Positions 12,210 to 22,314 of a stretch of DNA of 64,000 nucleotides are shown in pieces; positions within the stretch are counted from its first letter, which is position 1; each line of letters opens with the position of its first letter. The notes beneath the pieces were generated by a model, which had not been told where the DNA came from, made no database searches, and saw only the letters and a list, made by a program, of their open reading frames with translations. The translations under genes were made by a program, and so were the position numbers. Source of the DNA: Seminavis robusta (lineage: Eukaryota; Bacillariophyta; Bacillariophyceae; Naviculales; Naviculaceae); NCBI GenBank assembly GCA_903772945.1, contig CAICTM010000087.1, positions 1 through 64,000 of the forward strand. Direction: 5' to 3'.

Positions 12210-13082
12210 GTTGGAACTATAAAGTTGAATGATCTGTCAAACTCACAACGTGGAACCTGGAGATGGACGAAACTAACGATTCCGCTACCGGTGCTACTAG
12301 CTACTGGCAAGTCAACCAGTTGTTGCAAGAACCACGACAACGAAGCTCAGCACAACGAATTATACCTCTGCTTCTATTTCCGTCAGGGACAGGTAAGTTT
12401 ATTCAAACGAGTGTTGTACTAGTAGTCTAGGTCTACTGTAGTAGCTAGCTAGCGCCATCAAAAGAAGCACCTTGTTGTGTTGTTGCAGCGGTTGGTTGCT
12501 TGGCGCCTCGTTTTGAAAGTTCAGCGAGCCCGCCTAGAAAACCTGGGTTTGAAAGATTTAGTGATAAAAACGCATGCCATCCAAGAAGCCTGCGATTTGG
12601 TTTTAAAAAACCACCTCCGGTCCTCCCACTCCATCTCACTTCATCCATCATCAAGGAAGCGGACTTCGGGACCTTTGCAATTGGGCGGATGGTACGCTAC
12701 CGGTACCCACAAGAGCCCTACTAGTACCGGTACAAGGTCGAAGATCTCGAGGACGAGGGCTTGATTCAACGCCAGCTACGGATTACTAGGATTACTCGAA
12801 TTGACACTGCGAGCAGCTTTGCTCATCATTTGAGGAAAGACGAGCATTTTCTACTCTGCAAAGAGCAAAGAGGGCATCCTCATTTTGGGTGTTTCATTCT
12901 TGCTTCGATCGAGGGGGGTGCAGCTTGAGTCGTCCCAGAATGATCCCGCTCTACGTTGTAGGCCAGGGCGAAATGCTACTTGTTGTATCCCGCAGTCCCA
13001 AAGGTTGCCGACATGCAGCTACCTGGTAATGCTTGCCTGGCTTGCCCGACCTTTCCGAGCATGGAGTGGTGAATCGAACCAA
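12210..13082. other. Intergenic, no gene seen
   Basis: Promoter-side flank of the acidic-domain gene and 3' flank of the glycosyltransferase gene. Contains ACCGGT palindromes near 12287, 12699 and 12724 but no coherent frame. Confidence 0.5.
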
Positions 13083-14417
13083 TCATTTGCCACTCTTAGT
13101 ATCCGCAGTCACATTCAAAAGATCATCCAACATCTCGGTCACCAGCGAATATTGTATTCTGCCATTTTTCTTGACTTTTGGGGGGCAGTACTGCGCATGT
13201 CGAGCTTCGCAGTCCATGAGGTCCCGCGTGTCCTTGGGCAAGTCAAGATAGGGCTCAAACTGATAACTCTGCCAAATCCCCCAGTTTGTTTGCAGATAAT
13301 ACGCCGCCGTCATGGCATTACGATTCATGGTCTTGCCAAGATTGCCAATTTTGGAAGACACTTGATGTGACTGGGGCACAAGACCTCCATCCACCAAACG
13401 CCGTGGAATGTTGCGTTTCTCCAAATATCCACAAATCACGTAGTCATCTGACCTCCTAACCCCATCGGGGACCGACTTGTTGCCAGCCATACGGACAAAC
13501 TCGGGTACGTCGAAGAACGAGAGGCGCACCAAGACTCCCATGAATCCTTGGGTTAGATCCACGAGCGGGTCCCCGAAAGAGTCAACCCCTCCAAGTTTAT
13601 AATAGATAAAGGGGTGTCGATCCTTTTCCGGTGAGGAGTGTCCAATCTGCCGAAAACGAGACCTCAGCTTGGCACCTGAGAGAGCCACTACCGAGTCTGG
13701 GTAGGATTGACTCTTATTGGCCAATATTTCGACAAACATGGGTGCATAAATCATGTCATCATCCAAATATAGAATGCGATATTGATGGGCTTGGAGAGTA
13801 GATTGTTGCTGGAAATGTTGTTCCTCTGTCTGTATTGAATGCAATATCTTATCCAAAGCTCCATAATCATAGTCTGGTCTCAAAAGGGTAATCAATCCTT
13901 CCTCAGCATATTTTTTTAGGAACTCAGGAATAACGTAGTCTGGGTTATGCAGTGGCTGCCGAGGCAATGCCAAGTAAAACTGATCAAACACACTTGTTTG
14001 GTGAAAGAGTAAGGAATCCAATGTAGGCTGGATGTGGGCAATTCTCCCTGGCATGGTCTTCATGGAAATCACCAGTCGGTCGTCACTGCCTGTTGGTGTC
14101 GATACTGCTGTATAAGACTCTTTTGCTTGATTTGTATTGTCAAGGTTGATGCTTGATGTCAAGGTGTCGTTGTGTTTCTTCTTGAGAATATTATAGGCTC
14201 TAGAATGATCTCTTTTTGTTGGATTGCTTCTCGAATGGTTTGTTGGCTTAATATCGGTACCAATTGGAACTGATCTTGCTTCTACCTTGGTTTCGTTTTT
14301 GACGGAAACTGTGGCGATGTCAGAACCATTAAGCATTATCCTCTTCGCGCCAAACATCAAAACAATGACGCCAAGAGCAGCCACGAAGAACAGTACGCAA
14401 AGCTTATTGGTTGCCAT
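13083..14417 (-). CDS. Type II membrane glycosyltransferase-like protein
   Basis: Single exon. The start at 14417 gives 444 residues; an in-frame ATG at 14477 would add 20. The later start places a short tail (MATNK) before a hydrophobic anchor, VLFFVAALGVIVLMF (residues about 8-22), as in Golgi type II enzymes. A Ser/Thr/Asn-rich stem of about 90 residues follows, then a conserved lumenal domain starting VISMKTMPGRIAHIQPTLDS. It includes ILYLDDDMIYAPMF, a DxD-type nucleotide-sugar/metal site, then VALSGAKLR and QGFMGVLVRLSFFD, then RRSDDYVICGYLEKRNIPRR near the acceptor side. This layout is typical of GT-A glycosyltransferases in algae. Donor and acceptor cannot be read from sequence. There is no C-terminal anchor. 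Confidence 0.75.
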   Translation of the reverse strand: MATNKLCVLFFVAALGVIVLMFGAKRIMLNGSDIATVSVKNETKVEARSVPIGTDIKPTNHSRSNPTKRDHSRAYNILKKKHNDTLTSSINLDNTNQAKESYTAVSTPTGSDDRLVISMKTMPGRIAHIQPTLDSLLFHQTSVFDQFYLALPRQPLHNPDYVIPEFLKKYAEEGLITLLRPDYDYGALDKILHSIQTEEQHFQQQSTLQAHQYRILYLDDDMIYAPMFVEILANKSQSYPDSVVALSGAKLRSRFRQIGHSSPEKDRHPFIYYKLGGVDSFGDPLVDLTQGFMGVLVRLSFFDVPEFVRMAGNKSVPDGVRRSDDYVICGYLEKRNIPRRLVDGGLVPQSHQVSSKIGNLGKTMNRNAMTAAYYLQTNWGIWQSYQFEPYLDLPKDTRDLMDCEARHAQYCPPKVKKNGRIQYSLVTEMLDDLLNVTADTKSGK

Positions 14418-14477
14418 GGTGCGGGACTGGTGATGAATGATGAATATCTTGACTACTTGGGGAAGTTCTTGCATCAT

Positions 14478-15521
14478 TCTGAGTCTGCGTTCTGGATATC
14501 ATTGTGTCATTGTCATGGGTGGTATCATGCTTGTGGCATGACTTTCATTCATCTTCTGGTACCAGTAAAGTGTGTTGTTTTTGTCGGCTGAACAGACCTT
14601 TGGACCGTTGGATCCACTTTCACTCTTTCACTTGTCAATGGCAAAAATAATTATAGTAAAAATAATTCAACATCTTGGCTCCACCGGTTGCACCCTTGAA
14701 CACTCAAATCTCAGCAGAGCTGCCAATGATTGATCAATGCTCCGGTCCTTGGCACTGCAAGGCTGAAGCTGTTGAAGACTGGCCTCCTCACTGACCATGG
14801 TATCTTGGCGAGTGGAAGGGAGATGAGTTGATGTGCAGAGCGAGTTGTGTTTGGAGTGATGAGATGCAAGCACTCTGGCGGCCCATCCGATGCCAGCATA
14901 GATTTGTTGCTTTACCCAGTACTACTGGTAGTAGTCTTCAGCCAGACAGTCACAGCTTCTGCTGTGAAAACGGAAATTGGTATTTTTACTCATTTTACTC
15001 ATTGCCTGTTCGTTGACGAAGGCAGCAGCACGTTGCCTTGGTGACATGTTCAAGGACTGTGACCTCGCTAGCTACCTCGCATGGCAAATGAGCATCTTCT
15101 AACTAGCCCAGCATAGCCTAAGTAGAGTCACTTCCAATGTAAATAATATATATATGTAACTACCAGCTCGGCAAATGTGCTACATGAGCTGCTGCATGTA
15201 GCCAAGCAAAACCAGAGTAGAGTCACATCTAAAGTAGATGCCATGTACCTCCAGATCAACTGCACTGCCAATTGATATAAGCAAATGCCAACGATGCAAA
15301 TCAAAATCATGTATTCTCTAATTTCATTTATTATAATCCTGTGTATCGTATAACGATGCATTCTGTATCTATAGGGCTGACAGTGCCGCCACATCATCAA
15401 CAATATGTCAGCTTCGCAAAAGGTTTCAAAATTGAATCAAATCGGAAGAGGAAGAGGAAGCACCCTGTTCACGTCCTTCAAGTGTAGACAGACCGGCACT
15501 CCAATCTTTGTAGCTAGCCAG
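14478..15521. other. Intergenic, no gene seen
   Basis: Only short unrelated frames. It includes AT-rich sequence around 15140-15360 with an (AT)n run near 15150. Confidence 0.5.
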
Positions 15522-16310
15522 CTAATGGTCATCGGTTTCACAATGGACCGGATGAACCTTTTCTCCCGTCACAGCACACACATACATGGCATCATCCTCG
15601 TAGGCGGCCTTCCAATCCCAACCTTCCGATGCGAACTCGACGGTGTTGCGCGCTACTTGGGCTTGTAGATCTCTGGCATTGACCCACAATCGATCTCGTA
15701 TGCGTTTGGAGTATTCGTCTCGTTTGGGGATTGGCACGACCGTCACTTGGTCGTTGAACGACAAACCTCTGGGACGTCTACTATTATTCGACAAAGACGA
15801 ACTGCTTCGACGGCTTTCGTCGGAGGACAACTCGGTATCCATCGACGACAGAGACGAGGGTTTCATGGACTCGACGTCGTCTCGAGTGGCCGTGGTGGTA
15901 ATAGTTGTAGATTGTGGGGTCGCAGCAAAGAGAGCGCCCAATGCCGAAAAGACACCATTGCTACCCGAAGCTCGTTCTCGAGCCCGCTGCTTCTTCTCCG
16001 CCAAGATCTTATCAAAGTTGGGATCGTACTTGAGGGGTTCCGTGGTCGGTTGGACTTGTCCCAACAAGGATCCACGAGAAGGTTCTCGGTTGGATGGAAG
16101 AGTGGGAAAAGCACTCTGCGAGTGGTTTTCAAACCCAAGTTTGTAGAGGAGCTCCTTCCTCACACACTTTCCACTGCTATTGCCCAGCTTTCGCGGCACA
16201 CTCACAGACGTGCTTTTCGTGGGGCTATTAGCAGGGTCCATGGCAGCAGTATCATGGAGCCTTCTCTCTTCCAGCCGTAGTCGCAGTGGAGGCAGGGTGG
16301 GAGAGACCAT
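15522..16310 (-). CDS. Conserved-looking hypothetical protein with VTVxPIPxRxEYS motif
   Basis: Single-exon, 262 residues. The N-terminal 165 residues are Ser/Thr-rich and disordered, with a basic Lys/Arg patch ([13 protein letters not shown]). The conserved part is C-terminal: [20 protein letters not shown], then [14 protein letters not shown] and [20 protein letters not shown] recognise this arrangement (V-x-F-x-x-x-V-T-V, then PIP-x-R-x-EYS, then R-N-x-x-E-F-x-x-E-G-W-D-W) as one that recurs in uncharacterised diatom proteins. The SFNDQVTV part resembles an RVxF-like phosphatase-docking segment, but that is only a resemblance. Function unknown. Confidence 0.7.
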   Translation of the reverse strand: MVSPTLPPLRLRLEERRLHDTAAMDPANSPTKSTSVSVPRKLGNSSGKCVRKELLYKLGFENHSQSAFPTLPSNREPSRGSLLGQVQPTTEPLKYDPNFDKILAEKKQRARERASGSNGVFSALGALFAATPQSTTITTTATRDDVESMKPSSLSSMDTELSSDESRRSSSSLSNNSRRPRGLSFNDQVTVVPIPKRDEYSKRIRDRLWVNARDLQAQVARNTVEFASEGWDWKAAYEDDAMYVCAVTGEKVHPVHCETDDH

Positions 16311-16430
16311 GGTCGCAACTTATCGATCCACAACAATGTGTAACACAGATGACGATGCCGATTGATGGATGACCAGATGAAGCAATCGAAAGTGGTTCAG
16401 CAGCACAGATGATGGAAGTCGCTGACGATA

Positions 16431-16470
16431 GGAGATACGAAGGCCATGGAGGAGATACGAAGGCCATGGA
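16431..16470. repeat. Perfect 20-bp tandem duplication
   Basis: GGAGATACGAAGGCCATGGA occurs twice head to tail with no mismatch, in the upstream flank of the 15522-16310 gene. The rest of 16311-16991 shows no gene. Confidence 0.9.
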
Positions 16471-16991
16471 GGCGATCCTCCCGAAGATCTGCTATCCGGT
16501 AGTTGGAGTTGAACAAAAAGTGGGTTGGCCTGTTGGCCACACAAGTGCAATGGTACGTGGCGGATTACTACGTGGCTTGATGGAAGGTCCAGAAGAAAAG
16601 CCGAACAAAACAATTTTTTTCCGGAAGGAGAAGCAATTCTGACATTCTGGGACACCAATCAAACCAGTCCGAGGAAGGCCCCTCTAACTCTTTTGTTGCT
16701 TTCGTCATTCTTTTTTGGTCGCGCTAAATTTCTTGTGGACGAAAGGCCTTTTACCTCCCACCTCAAACTTTCCCTTCCATTTCGGTTTTCTTTTAGCTCT
16801 GCCGCTTTTTAAATCAATCCAAAAGTTCGACTGAAGAAGCCGAATATTCGAAATCCTTGTTGGCGCAACCTTCCCACCAGCGCCCAAAGATCACAAACGA
16901 CCTTCCACCACAAAGGTTGCTACGGCAATACCGATCAGGCACTGTTGTGGATTGGATTGATTACAATTAATCAAAGCATTCTTCAGTCAAG

Positions 16992-17288
16992 ATGTTCAAG
17001 CGAGTTCCACAGAGCGTCGCTGCTCGAATGCAACGACAATCGAAACGGAGCTATGCTGCTCTGAATTCACAGGCCATTGCAATGCTCTCATCATCTGGCG
17101 CAAGTATACCCGAGTCAGCGTTGCCTTCCGACAGGAGGGGTCCATCGGGTGGTTCGTATTGTGGGAGCAGCTTGGTTTGGTCCGAAACTATCCAGTCATT
17201 ACACTCTGCCTCATCCAGTGGAGCTCCAAATCTGTTACCCAACATGAAACTGTCTGGTTGCGAAGAGGAAGACGACGATGGTGGCTAA
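16992..17288 (+). CDS. Small hypothetical protein with mitochondrial-type N-terminus
   Basis: 98 residues, single exon, starting after 'cttcagtcaag'. The N-terminus MFKRVPQSVAARMQRQSKRS has many Arg/Lys, Ser and hydrophobic residues and no acidic residue, as in mitochondrial presequences. The remainder is Ser/Gly-rich and ends in an acidic tail (CEEEDDDGG). No family is recognised. It could be a genuine short mitochondrial protein or a fortuitous frame; the targeting-like start and the clean stop favour a gene. Confidence 0.45.
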   Translation: MFKRVPQSVAARMQRQSKRSYAALNSQAIAMLSSSGASIPESALPSDRRGPSGGSYCGSSLVWSETIQSLHSASSSGAPNLLPNMKLSGCEEEDDDGG

Positions 17289-18110
17289 TGAAGGAAGGAA
17301 GGATTGATGGATTGGATAAATTGATGCTTTGATTTTTGTCAATACTCTGGCCATACATGTAGAATTGAATATTGAGTATAGTGAATCAACAATTTGCATT
17401 CTACCTACTACATTTGCATTTGCTATGCTCGTAGCTTATCTTCGCAAATCCAAATGATGTGCACACATCATTTGGTTGCCTCAATCTTTCGCTCAAGAAT
17501 TTTCTCGGATATGCTAAGCTGGTCCTCTCTTTCATTTCTTCGTCCTGAACTCATTTCAAATGCAGGTAGGGATGGTGTCTCCTTTTGTAGTATTCTCATA
17601 CCATATACCGAGGCTTCAAAACCCGGTAATAGCCGTGCTGATATTTTGTCATTCCAACAGGCGCAGCAATATACGTGGTCGATAAACCTGTCAGTGTTCC
17701 CAAGCAAGGCCAGAAACTCCCGTGGATAGCAAGCAGCTGCAGTACGAGTACAATGTAGCAGTTGACAGGATTCGTCATCAAGCGCAAGCACGTTATGGTC
17801 CGTATCGGTACCAGTATCTGTATCCCTGCTCACTTTTGCATTTGTTATGGCGTGCTTGGATACTACGTCATGGCGTGCCTGGATAAAACCCTTGTCCTCG
17901 TGGAAGCTTGCTTAGTACGGAGTGCTAGCTAGTATGCTGTGCATGTATTAATGCTACCCGCCCTCCTCTGTTGCTTGATTTGTTGCTGGCGCTGTTATCG
18001 TGGGCGTGGCACAAACCGTGGAAAATTCGCTCGTTCTCCACGGTGCCAAAGACACAGCTAAGTAAGCCATCCCAAAGGATGCTCCACTTTCTCCCTCAAA
18101 CAGAACAAGA
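17289..18110. other. Intergenic, weak minus-strand frame only
   Basis: A 121-codon minus-strand frame (17468-17833) is Cys-rich in the middle but matches no family and has no supporting context. Otherwise nothing is seen. Confidence 0.4.
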
Positions 18111-18917
18111 ATGAGCACCCCTTTGGATAACAGCAAGCCCTTGAGCGGCACCGACTTGGTCCTCGAAACGATGGTGAATAGGGTTTGCAGCTCGGACGAG
18201 AAAACTGTGGAAATCGTTGTAGGTGGAAAGAGCTTCTTTGAGACGAAAGGAAAGCTATGTTCTTGGAGCGGGTTTTTTGATGCTGCCATTCAGCACGGAT
18301 GGAAAGAAGCTCGATCCATGCAGTTTATGTTACCAGATGATGACCCAGCTGAATGGGAGTTTATGATGTCCCTACTAGCAGAGCCGGCCTTGTGCCACGG
18401 TTTGAGGGGCGACAACATTCATATCGCGCTCGCCTGGTTTGATTACTTTGACATTTCCCGTGGGCTGGAACAATGCGACAAGTTTTTGTCTACCAATGGC
18501 GAGTTCCACGTTCTGTCTCGTCATCTTACGCAGAAACGATTTCGGCGGAGTTTGACATGCTTGGAATTTGGTCTTCGATACAACTTACTAGAATGCAAGG
18601 AGAGGGGCTTTGGATTCCTCCGTGGATTCATTTGTGGGACTTCCTTTGGGTTTGAAATGAGTCTAGCAGATATTCGGGAGCTTGTCTTGCTTCTCAAAAA
18701 TTACAAAGATTGCTGTGTCGCCGTATGGCCGTTCATTGAAAAGCATCTGCTGAAGGACGTTTCCAGAAGCCCTCGCACCCTGCTTGGAAATGATCTACTC
18801 CCTGCATTGATGTTGACTCGGCTACAGTTGAATGATGCAAGGCAGAAGTGCGGCAGCGACTACGGCAAAGAAAGTGACAGCGAAGAGGAACAAGTGTTTA
18901 GTATGCAAATTCTCTAA
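18111..18917 (+). CDS. BTB/POZ-domain protein
   Basis: Single exon, 268 residues. Residues about 30-125 form a BTB/POZ fold: VEIVVGGKSFFETKGKLCSW, then FFDAAIQHGWKEA, then MLPDDDPAEWEFMMSLL and the helical part IALAWFDYFDISRGLEQCDKFL. The remaining part is helical, as in the BACK-like region of BTB proteins, ending with an acidic tail (SDSEEEQ). BTB domains dimerise and often recruit substrates to Cullin-3 ubiquitin ligases. No Kelch, MATH or zinc-finger partner domain is present. The start is the first ATG in frame. The next gene downstream converges on it. Confidence 0.8.
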   Translation: MSTPLDNSKPLSGTDLVLETMVNRVCSSDEKTVEIVVGGKSFFETKGKLCSWSGFFDAAIQHGWKEARSMQFMLPDDDPAEWEFMMSLLAEPALCHGLRGDNIHIALAWFDYFDISRGLEQCDKFLSTNGEFHVLSRHLTQKRFRRSLTCLEFGLRYNLLECKERGFGFLRGFICGTSFGFEMSLADIRELVLLLKNYKDCCVAVWPFIEKHLLKDVSRSPRTLLGNDLLPALMLTRLQLNDARQKCGSDYGKESDSEEEQVFSMQIL

Positions 18918-19125
18918 CATAGGTAAATCTCAATAGGGAAGAAGAAATGTTTTGGATTGTCTCTGAAGTTTTTTCTTTCTATGGATGGAGGTACCGGTAT
19001 GGTACAGTAGCGGTACCGGTACGAATTGAAGGTACCGCCATGTCTCCCGCAAGATCGAACCGAACTCAAGATCGTTGTCGTTGTCGTGATGATTCCATCG
19101 ATAGTGCAACCATCAAAAGATTTGG

Positions 19126-21923
19126 TCACTTCGCCGTCTTCTTGATGAAGGCTTGGTATGGTCGTTCAATAGTTCCGTCACCTACCGAACCTCGAGCACG
19201 GAAATGTCGAACATCGAATCTCTCCTGATTGGGGCGTAGAGAAACCCCCAGTTTGGGGACCCAGAAGTCATACTCGAAGTCAAGTTCTATTTGATCACCA
19301 ATGGCGTTCCGGATGTTCTCAAAGCTAGCATCGCCAGTCTCCAGCAGTACACAAAATTCGACGTGAGCTCCGCCTTCGTTCTTATCCATGACGACGGATA
19401 CCTTGACGAACTGCATGGTGGGTGCACGTGCAACCGGTTCGTCTCGTGTAGGCATACGTGCAACATTCGTTGCGGCCTCTTCTGACCTATCTGCAGCACG
19501 TTCTGTTCCCGCCGGCATTGGTCGAGCAGGCATCCTGGCATTGGGTTCGCCAGCTTCTGCGCTACCAGCTACAGGGGTTTGATCTCCCTCTTCTTCATCC
19601 GAGGAGTCGTCGAGTTCGATCACCTCCACGCATTCTGGTGTGCCTGCTTTTCGAGGCGACCCATTGCCTTTCCTGTTGCCATTAGGTCGCCGAGCTTCCT
19701 GCCCCGTCCTTGTTCTTGGCTCACTGCTAGACGCCAAGGTTCGGCGACTGGACCGACGCCTCTCGTTGCCGTCAGATGCAGAAGGCGGTCGTTTTCTGGA
19801 GGTCGAATTATGGCATGTTGTCTCCCTGGCAGCAGGCTTTTTGTCTCCATCGTCCTCCAATGCTACATCTGGTAGATTGTGGAGTGCAAAAGCAGTAGCA
19901 GAAGGTCTCCTGTCCTCTTCGCTTGGTGAGTTGTTGGCTTCACTCATATTGTCAACCTCCCCCTTGACTGGGGGTTCACCATCTTTGTTCTGCTCTGAAG
20001 TATCATTCGGTGAATCATGGGCTTCGACTGCTGCAGCAGGTTTGCCGTCGTCCGCTCCACCATAATTATTTTGCTGGTTGTGCAGAGTAGCCGAAGCTGC
20101 AGTGTCTGGAACTACGTCTTCCGTCTGAAGATTGCCATCCCTAAGCTGATTGCTGATGTCATCGGGATTTTTCTCAGGAGCGTTGCGATCATCACTGTCG
20201 TCGCCGTCGCCAACGGAATCCCCTTCTTGTTGTTGCACTTGGCTTTGCAGTGCGTCTGCCTCGTTCTCGTCATCTTGATTATCACCATTCTCGTCGATGT
20301 CGATCGGTAGAGGAAATATTGCCCATGGAGGCTTGTCATGAGCGTACTGTATGATTCGATCGAAGCGACCATCGTAGCGATGAAACCTGAACCAAATATT
20401 GGCACATCGTAGCTTGTTGTTGTAAGAAAATTTTTCTACTTTCACGTTTTTCGCTTTCCAATGACCAACATATTGTACAGGGCTACCTCCCTTTTGCGTC
20501 TTGTTTGTGGGAGTGGGTTCCCAGAATATTGGAATTGGGGGTTGACTGGAAATGTTGAGCTTCAAGTCTCGGATATCCTTTTGAACTTGACCATCCTTCT
20601 TGGCAAAACGGTAGATGATGAAATCTTCGTCTTCTGAACTTGGCAACGGTAGATTGTTTTCTTCTTTGATGCATATATGATGTAGAAATTCATCTTTGGA
20701 TCCAAAGGCTCCACCGCCGCAGTACTGAAAGGGTGTTTCAACGCGCAGCGGATTTTGGGAATATCTCTTCCCATCAACCTTTCCACCGCTCAATGCAGCT
20801 AGTTGCGTACGAGTGATGAATGCCGACCTTTTCAGCGATGTTGATATGGAGTTGTTCGTTGGTGTCCTCCCTTCTCGGCGAGAGTCAAGGATGGTGGTGG
20901 TCCTCACTGCGCTAGGTTTCTTTTTGGTGGGGCCTGTCGTGTTGGTGCCACCACTATTGTCGTTTCCTACCGCACCTGTGACTTTGGGATTGTCAACTTT
21001 TACATTCAGGGCTTTTGCAATGGCTCCCCTTGCTTCATCAATGGATTGCTGAGGTGGATTGATTGGCCAGTCAGTTTGACGGAGGAAGCCCATCATGTCC
21101 AAGCAGAAGGCACCAGGATCAACACTATCAGTGATCATGGTCCGAAGCTGCAATGCAATACGGTAAACCGCACACTGCATAGCAGGAAGATTTCCAGTAA
21201 ACTGCAGCAAAGCCTCTAGAAAAAGGCCAGTCATCTCAAACAATTCAGGTTCCTCGCGCACTCTGCACGGTAGCATGCATGTTGAGGGCGTGATGTAAAG
21301 AATATTGGCGTGGGAAGTCAATGCTGATGAAGTCATGCAACTTGCCTGTTCTGAGCCCATTGGATTACCCCATTGTCAATCAAGATGTGTAGGTTCCCAC
21401 GCTGTGATTTGGCAAATCGCGTTTTCCGTGGATGATCCGAGTGGTAAAATGTCTCTGCATTCGAATAGTCGTCAGGATGAGCCGCAGCACAGCTCAAGTC
21501 ACCATTGATCTGCTTTCCCCAGTGGTTCTCAAGCTCTGGAAGGGTCTCTGGCTTCCTACTTTTTTGGGGTATCTTGCAGAAACTCAGCTCACGGCAACAG
21601 CGATCCTTGGAAAACCCGTAGATGGCCCGAATGAATAGAAATAGGGTAACATGGGATATTATCCATGCATCGTCGATTTTCAAATCAGATTCGGGTGGCA
21701 CGACGTACGCTTTCATCCATTCCTTCTTTTCTCGCCTGGTCGCACTGTCCCATAGCGTCTTTTCGACATCTTGCAAAGTTGGTTGCTTCAGAACTGAAAT
21801 GGCATTCACTTGCCCAGTCCTAAATCGTTCCGAAAAGTCTGGCTTGAAGTCACACAAGCCACAAAGCACTGCTGGAAGGCGCAGAATTGCCTTGATAGTG
21901 GCATTGAGGCCCTCCTTGCCCAT
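19126..21923 (-). CDS. Acidic, probably nuclear protein with SUMO-interaction-like motif
   Basis: Two exons, 21923-21401 and 21323-19126 (about 906 residues), joined by a proposed 77-bp GT-AG intron (21400-21324). Without splicing, the two long frames overlap out of phase near 21333-21360. The N-terminal 300 residues look folded (GFSKDRCCRELSFC, then FEMTGLFLEALLQF). A central block with Trp/Phe pairs (VQYVGHWKAKNVKVEKFSY, WFRFHRYDGRFDRIIQYAH) may be another small domain. Residues about 500-790 are disordered and charged, with Arg-rich nuclear-localisation-like patches (SRKRPP, NERRRSSRR). The segment VEVIELDDSSDEEE fits a SUMO-interacting motif. The last 80 residues are ordered again (FVKVSVVMDKNEGGAHVEF). 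No family is recognised. The intron is inferred; a frameshift or two genes are alternatives. Confidence 0.6.
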
Positions 21924-22314
21924 GGTCCATGGTTATAAGATTTGGGTTGCTTAATAATGAAGCTCTCGAAACAAAATGTCATACCGGTACATGTGAGACA
22001 CACATATTAATATTATTATTATTGCAGGCAGCAGCACTGCCTCCATCAAGCTCCTCGAGCATTATCATATTCCTCTCCACTTGCCTTCTTCTATTCTGGT
22101 GGTTGTTGGCGTTGGAGACCTCATTATCTCTTACTTATCACAGCAATCGCGTGGACGAACAAGCAACAAAGCGCTGCTTTCGAAGAAGGACTAGCAAGAA
22201 AGTAGCAGGTACCGGTATATCAGTGGGTAGTCTTTCCTGGCGATACAAGACTATTCGAGTCTTGTTATTGCCCTGTCTCTCGACCTCGGTGCTCTACGTT
22301 CCACGCTCCGCAAA
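21924..22314. other. Divergent promoter region
   Basis: About 390 bp between two genes read away from each other. It has a TTATTATTATT tract near 22008-22021 and GGTACCGGTAT near 22208. No reading frame of interest. Confidence 0.5.

Noticed and set aside
17468-17833. 121-codon minus-strand frame
   Set aside because: No recognisable domain, targeting signal or supporting neighbour.
21338-21376. 23-bp intron or bare frameshift as the link between the two halves of the 19126-21923 gene
   Set aside because: A 77-bp GT-AG intron (21400-21324) joins the same frames in phase and is a normal length for this genome.
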